This document shows, piece after piece, positions 6,312 to 8,854 of a stretch of 8,854 nucleotides of DNA (positions are counted from its first letter, which is position 1; each line of letters begins with the position of its first letter). Position numbers and translations under genes: made by a program. The notes below the pieces were generated by a model. The model had not been told where the DNA came from, did not search any database, and worked only from the letters and a program-made list of their open reading frames with translations. Where the stretch lies: contig JAEZAY010000518.1 of the NCBI GenBank assembly GCA_023427575.1, positions 1 through 8,854 on the forward strand, written 5' to 3'. The DNA comes from Bacteroidota bacterium (lineage in GTDB: Bacteria; Bacteroidota; Bacteroidia; Chitinophagales; Chitinophagaceae).

Positions 6312-7577
6312 ATGCGTAATTCAGCTTTTTTGTGGGTGCTTGTCGGGATCATGCTGGTCCTGGATATCTATGTATTCCAGATCATCCGTTCGGTTTTAAA
6401 TGGATCTTCACCGCGTTTGCGGATAACTGTGTTCAGCATTTACTGGTTCTTTTCCATTATTTTTCTCGCCACACTGGCGCTTCTGCCCTTTATTAATTTT
6501 GATGCCCTGCCCAAATCATTTCGAACCTATTTATTCGCGATTGTGGTGGCGCTTTTCTTTTCAAAGCTGATCGCCTGTATATTTTTTGCAATCGATGATC
6601 TGCGCCGCGGATCGATGTGGGTGATCGGAAAGCTGTTCAGCAACCCATCTATTGAGGTGAAGCCCGGCAGCGATGGCATTACCCGTTCGGTATTTCTGAA
6701 CTGGCTGGGCCTGGGTATCGGCGGCACATTTCTGGGAACCATGATGTATGGCTTCACCAACAAGTATAATTATAAGGTAAAAAAAGAAAAGATAATCGCT
6801 GATAACCTGCCATCGGCATTCAGAGGTTTGAAGATTGTACATATTTCAGATATCCATGCCGGTAGTTTTATGGATCAGGATTCGGTGGCTGCCGGCGTTG
6901 AGTTGATCCGGAAACAAAACCCCGACCTGGTGGTTTTTACGGGTGATCTGGTTAACGACCATGCGCAAGAAATGGACAATTACATCGAGGTGTTTAAACA
7001 GATCTCAGCACCCATGGGCGTTTTCAGCACCCTGGGTAACCATGACTATGGGGAGTATGCATTGCCCCGCGGGTTAACGGCCGAAGAACGTGCCGGCCAG
7101 GTGAGGAAGAATGTTTTTCAGATGGAGGAGGTTCACCGCAAATTAGGCTGGCGATTATTGATGAATGAAAATGTTTCCCTGGAGAAAGATGGGGTCCGAA
7201 TCTCGATCATTGGCGTGGAAAACTGGAGCATGAAAGGAAATTTTCCGAAATATGGCCGGCTGGATCAGGCTTACCGGGGGGCGGAAGATTCGCCTTTTAA
7301 AATTTTGCTGAGTCATGATCCAAGTCATTGGGAAGGCGAAGTGAAACAGAAATTTCCGGCCATCGACCTGATGTTATCCGGCCATACGCATGGAATGCAA
7401 TTTGGAGTGGAGATCCCGGGCTTCCGCTGGAGTCCGGTTCAGTACATGTATAAACAATGGGCGGGCCTTTATACGGATAAGAACCAGCAGCTTTATGTGA
7501 ACAGGGGCTTCGGGTTTATTGGCTATCCCGGAAGGGTGGGGATTTTGCCGGAGATCACCGTTATTGAACTGGCTTAG
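6312..7577 (+). CDS. Membrane-anchored metallophosphoesterase
   Basis: The 421-residue protein has an N-terminal membrane part and a calcineurin-like phosphoesterase domain. Hydrophobic segments lie at about 6-28, 38-60, 72-94 and 127-147. The catalytic domain begins near 172 and carries all metal motifs in order: D180 and H182 in ISDIHAG, GD at 211-212, GNHD at 242-245, H335 in LLSHDP, and GHTH at 357-360. This arrangement resembles YkuE/YaeI-like membrane phosphodiesterases. In that family the substrate may be a phospholipid or lipid-linked phosphate, but nothing here identifies it. The catalytic domain's side of the membrane depends on helix count and is uncertain. It has its own promoter-like box, and its stop overlaps by four bases the stop of a possible small convergent gene. 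Confidence 0.92.
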   Translation: MRNSAFLWVLVGIMLVLDIYVFQIIRSVLNGSSPRLRITVFSIYWFFSIIFLATLALLPFINFDALPKSFRTYLFAIVVALFFSKLIACIFFAIDDLRRGSMWVIGKLFSNPSIEVKPGSDGITRSVFLNWLGLGIGGTFLGTMMYGFTNKYNYKVKKEKIIADNLPSAFRGLKIVHISDIHAGSFMDQDSVAAGVELIRKQNPDLVVFTGDLVNDHAQEMDNYIEVFKQISAPMGVFSTLGNHDYGEYALPRGLTAEERAGQVRKNVFQMEEVHRKLGWRLLMNENVSLEKDGVRISIIGVENWSMKGNFPKYGRLDQAYRGAEDSPFKILLSHDPSHWEGEVKQKFPAIDLMLSGHTHGMQFGVEIPGFRWSPVQYMYKQWAGLYTDKNQQLYVNRGFGFIGYPGRVGILPEITVIELA

Positions 7578-7729
7578 TATTTCAAAAATTTCTTCCTGGA
7601 AACATAAGCATAAATTGGATTCGCCGCAGGCATTCCATTCTGAAAGCCATTATAACGGTTACCATTAACCGACTCCAGTTCCGGAGGTTTTGGTTTCCTG
7701 TTGGGCATATTAAATATTTTTAGAACCAT
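7574..7729 (-). CDS. Possible small protein, 51 residues, unknown function
   Basis: From the ATG at 7729 this frame encodes 51 residues, beginning MVLKIFNMPNRKPKPPEL and ending in a basic SRKKFLKY. It has no signal peptide, membrane segment or recognised domain. In its favour, GAGAGGGAAGA directly before the ATG is a strong Shine-Dalgarno-like run, uncommon in this window, and the codons look ordinary for the neighbours. It also fills a gap that otherwise has no explanation. Against it are short length, no clear promoter, and the fact that ORFs of this size arise by chance. The frame continues upstream to a TTG at 7771, a less likely start; an internal ATG at 7708 is another option. Its stop overlaps the phosphoesterase stop in convergent orientation. 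Confidence 0.35.
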   Translation of the reverse strand: MVLKIFNMPNRKPKPPELESVNGNRYNGFQNGMPAANPIYAYVSRKKFLKY

Positions 7730-7821
7730 TCTTCCCTCTCTGTCGCTGTTAATGTTATTTAACTTCTGCAATTAAATGCTGGCATATAACTTGGATTTCA
7801 ATTTTGAAATAAAATTGTTAT

Positions 7822-8415
7822 ATGAAAAGCAAACTCCTCTTCTTATCAGCTTTTGCCCTGATCCTGTCCGTTACTTCTTTTGCACAAGGCGGCTTTCATC
7901 TTGGAGTAAAGGGAGGCGTAAATCTTACGAAAATCGATGGTGTTTCGTTTAAACAGGAATTCAAGCATGGGTATAATCTGGGCGCATTTGCCGAAATAAA
8001 TTTTAACGACAAATGGGGAATCCAGCCCGAGGTATTATGGAACCAGGCGGCAGCCCGCACCTCGACCCAGTTTGACGATTTTTATGATGAAGGATTTTCT
8101 GAATTTAAAAATGTAAAGCTCGATTACCTGAGCATTCCCCTCTTACTTAGCTATCGCCCCGGCAAATTTGTAACGCTGCAGGCCGGGCCGCAGTTCGGAA
8201 TTCTGTTGAATCAGAATGATGATCTTTTACAGAATGGCAAGAACGCTTTTAATTCGGGCGACTTCTCCCTGCTGGGCGGAATCCAGCTCAATTTTGGCGG
8301 CGTAAAACTGGGTGGCCGCTATGTGGTGGGGCTGACGAATATTAATGATATCGACAATCGCGATGAATGGAAAAATCAGGGTTTCCAGCTTTATGCAGGG
8401 TTCAGACTTTTTTAA
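7822..8415 (+). CDS. Small outer-membrane beta-barrel protein (PorT-like)
   Basis: The product is 197 residues, with a clear signal peptide at about 1-22 (MKSK, hydrophobic core, TSFAQ) and a mature part starting GGFHLGVKGGVNLTKIDG. That opening is typical of the outer-membrane beta-barrel domain seen in PorT-family proteins of Bacteroidota. Amphipathic strands alternate with Gly/Asn/Asp-rich turns: GYNLGAFAEINF, WGIQPEVLWNQA, LDYLSIPLLLSYRPG, VTLQAGPQFGILL, FSLLGGIQLNFGGVKLGGRYVVGL. The C-terminus GFQLYAGFRLF ends in phenylalanine, as expected for insertion by the BAM machinery. About eight strands are likely. It probably forms a small barrel without a known transport role; a function in type IX secretion should not be assumed from the family name. 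The leader is AT-rich, and a strong terminator follows after 18 bases, so the gene looks monocistronic. Confidence 0.88.
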   Translation: MKSKLLFLSAFALILSVTSFAQGGFHLGVKGGVNLTKIDGVSFKQEFKHGYNLGAFAEINFNDKWGIQPEVLWNQAAARTSTQFDDFYDEGFSEFKNVKLDYLSIPLLLSYRPGKFVTLQAGPQFGILLNQNDDLLQNGKNAFNSGDFSLLGGIQLNFGGVKLGGRYVVGLTNINDIDNRDEWKNQGFQLYAGFRLF

Positions 8416-8433
8416 TCCCGATTTCATCTTCTC

Positions 8434-8464
8434 AAAACCTTCGGATTTTCTGAAGGTTTTTTTT
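8434..8464 (+). terminator. Rho-independent terminator after the outer-membrane protein gene
   Basis: AAAACCTTC (8434-8442) and GAAGGTTTT (8452-8460) form a perfect nine-base-pair stem with a nine-base loop, followed by a T run to 8464. It starts 18 bases after the stop codon. Confidence 0.88.
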
Positions 8465-8492
8465 ATTCCCGGGGTTTTCTGTCTTGAATGGC

Positions 8493-8512
8493 CGGTTTAA
8501 GAATTTAAACCG
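8493..8512. repeat. Short inverted repeat next to the terminal-repeat element
   Basis: CGGTTTAA (8493-8500) and TTAAACCG (8505-8512) are perfect eight-base arms around GAAT. The repeat ends five bases before the 337-base element. CCGGTTTAA here resembles CCGGTTAA inside the element's terminal repeat, so it could be related or a target preference; chance is possible. The rest of 8465-8517 shows nothing recognisable. Confidence 0.45.
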
Positions 8513-8517
8513 AATAT

Positions 8518-8536
8518 ATCATTGGTGTCCGGTTAA
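8518..8536 (+). repeat. Left terminal inverted repeat
   Basis: ATCATTGGTGTCCGGTTAA, 19 bases, is the exact reverse complement of 8836-8854. The match stops at the next inner base (T against A). Confidence 0.85.
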
Positions 8537-8679
8537 TAATTTTCAATTTACCTGAAACCTGTATCAACAGTAGGTTAGGAGCAGTCATTGTAAATGACAC
8601 CTTCCACTTTTTATTACAAAAAAAGTGTAGCAAAAAAATCGGGCTCCGGAATAAATTCTAAAAATTGAAACTTCCGGCT

Positions 8680-8777
8680 AAATAAAAACAAGTCACAGCG
8701 AAAGAATATAACCCAGCAGTGGTAGGACTTACGAGCTACAGAACATTTCCGGGCTCTGGTAACAACTGTTTTTATTT
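8680..8777. repeat. Internal inverted repeat and stem-loop of the element
   Basis: AAATAAAAACA (8680-8690) is the exact reverse complement of 8767-8777 and encloses 76 bases. Inside it AAGTC/GACTT (8690-8694, 8726-8730) and GAGC/GCTC (8733-8736, 8753-8756) could add shorter stems. A near-direct repeat, GGGCTCCGG (8641-8649) and GGGCTCTGG (8751-8759), straddles its left arm. It could fold as RNA or as single-stranded DNA. Confidence 0.4.
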
Positions 8778-8835
8778 TACGCCGTCCGTTTCAATTTTCT
8801 TAACGGATTTCTTCCGAGGCCCGGTGGAATACATT

Positions 8836-8854
8836 TTAACCGGACACCAATGAT
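8836..8854 (-). repeat. Right terminal inverted repeat
   Basis: TTAACCGGACACCAATGAT is the exact reverse complement of the left repeat and ends on the final base, so the flanking base pairs and the true outer limit are not visible. Confidence 0.85.

Larger units (their letters stand above)
8518..8854. mobile_element. MITE-like or deleted insertion sequence, 337 bases, right end at window edge
   Basis: The segment is bounded by perfect 19-base inverted repeats, 8518-8536 and 8836-8854. The interior is AT-rich with no ORF of meaningful length: the plus strand is full of stops, and the minus strand has only a 20-codon frame from the ATG at 8834 to the stop at 8772, with a basic product. Internal inverted repeats are GTCATT/AATGAC (8584-8598), CACTTTTT/AAAAAGTG (8605-8627), CCGGAA/TTCCGG (8646-8677), AAATAAAAACA with its complement (8680-8690, 8767-8777) and TCCGTT/AACGGA. 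Size, terminal repeats and lack of coding capacity fit a non-autonomous transposable element mobilised by a transposase elsewhere, or an insertion sequence that lost its transposase. A target duplication cannot be checked because the window stops at the right repeat. The IS family is not identified. Confidence 0.6.

Noticed and set aside
8772..8834. 20-codon minus-strand frame just inside the right terminal repeat, with a basic product
   Set aside because: It is too short and has no recognisable motif. It could be the stub of a transposase N-terminus but cannot be supported as a gene.
1..8854. Search for a classical parS (GTTTCAC/GTGAAAC type) near parAB
   Set aside because: No match with a CACGTG-like centre was seen; the palindrome at 3801-3810 is too different to call parS.
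8416..8854. CRISPR array, tRNA or integrase attachment site in the gene-free right end
   Set aside because: There are no regularly spaced direct repeats, no tRNA-like cloverleaf and no adjacent integrase; only the terminator and the inverted-repeat element are supported.

Overview
The window looks like a chromosomal segment of a Bacteroidota species, most likely of the Chitinophagaceae type. The grounds are: the gene order parA-parB-DUF5683-dapB, which recurs in that phylum; signal peptides ending in the typical '...FAQ' or '...AIAQ' context; a DUF1080 3-keto-glycoside hydrolase; a PorT-like outer-membrane barrel; mostly absent Shine-Dalgarno sequences; and promoter-like TAnnTTTG boxes. Genus or species cannot be settled from the sequence alone.

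Layout. Positions 1-5375 hold eight genes, all on the minus strand. Read in the direction of transcription they are: a UPF0173-type metal-dependent hydrolase, parA, parB, a DUF5683 envelope protein, dapB, an Rrf2-family regulator, acylphosphatase, and a secreted DUF1080 protein that runs off the left edge. Gaps are short (11-87 bases). The block from the hydrolase to dapB reads as one operon linking chromosome partitioning to lysine/diaminopimelate synthesis. A second unit probably begins at the Rrf2 gene, where a promoter-like box is followed at the likely start site by a 13-base palindrome. The DUF1080 gene may have its own promoter.

Positions 5565-8415 hold three clear plus-strand genes: an NADPH-dependent FMN reductase-like flavoprotein, a membrane-anchored metallophosphoesterase and a small outer-membrane beta-barrel protein that ends in a strong intrinsic terminator. 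A possible 51-residue gene lies on the minus strand between the last two.

Positions 8416-8854 carry no credible gene. They hold the terminator, a short palindrome, and then a 337-base segment bounded by perfect 19-base inverted repeats, the second ending on the last base of the window. The segment has no meaningful ORF and several internal inverted repeats, so it looks like a MITE or an internally deleted insertion sequence. It is the strongest unusual signal here. The rest is mostly ordinary core genome; I did not see a defence system, CRISPR array, RNA gene or phage module.
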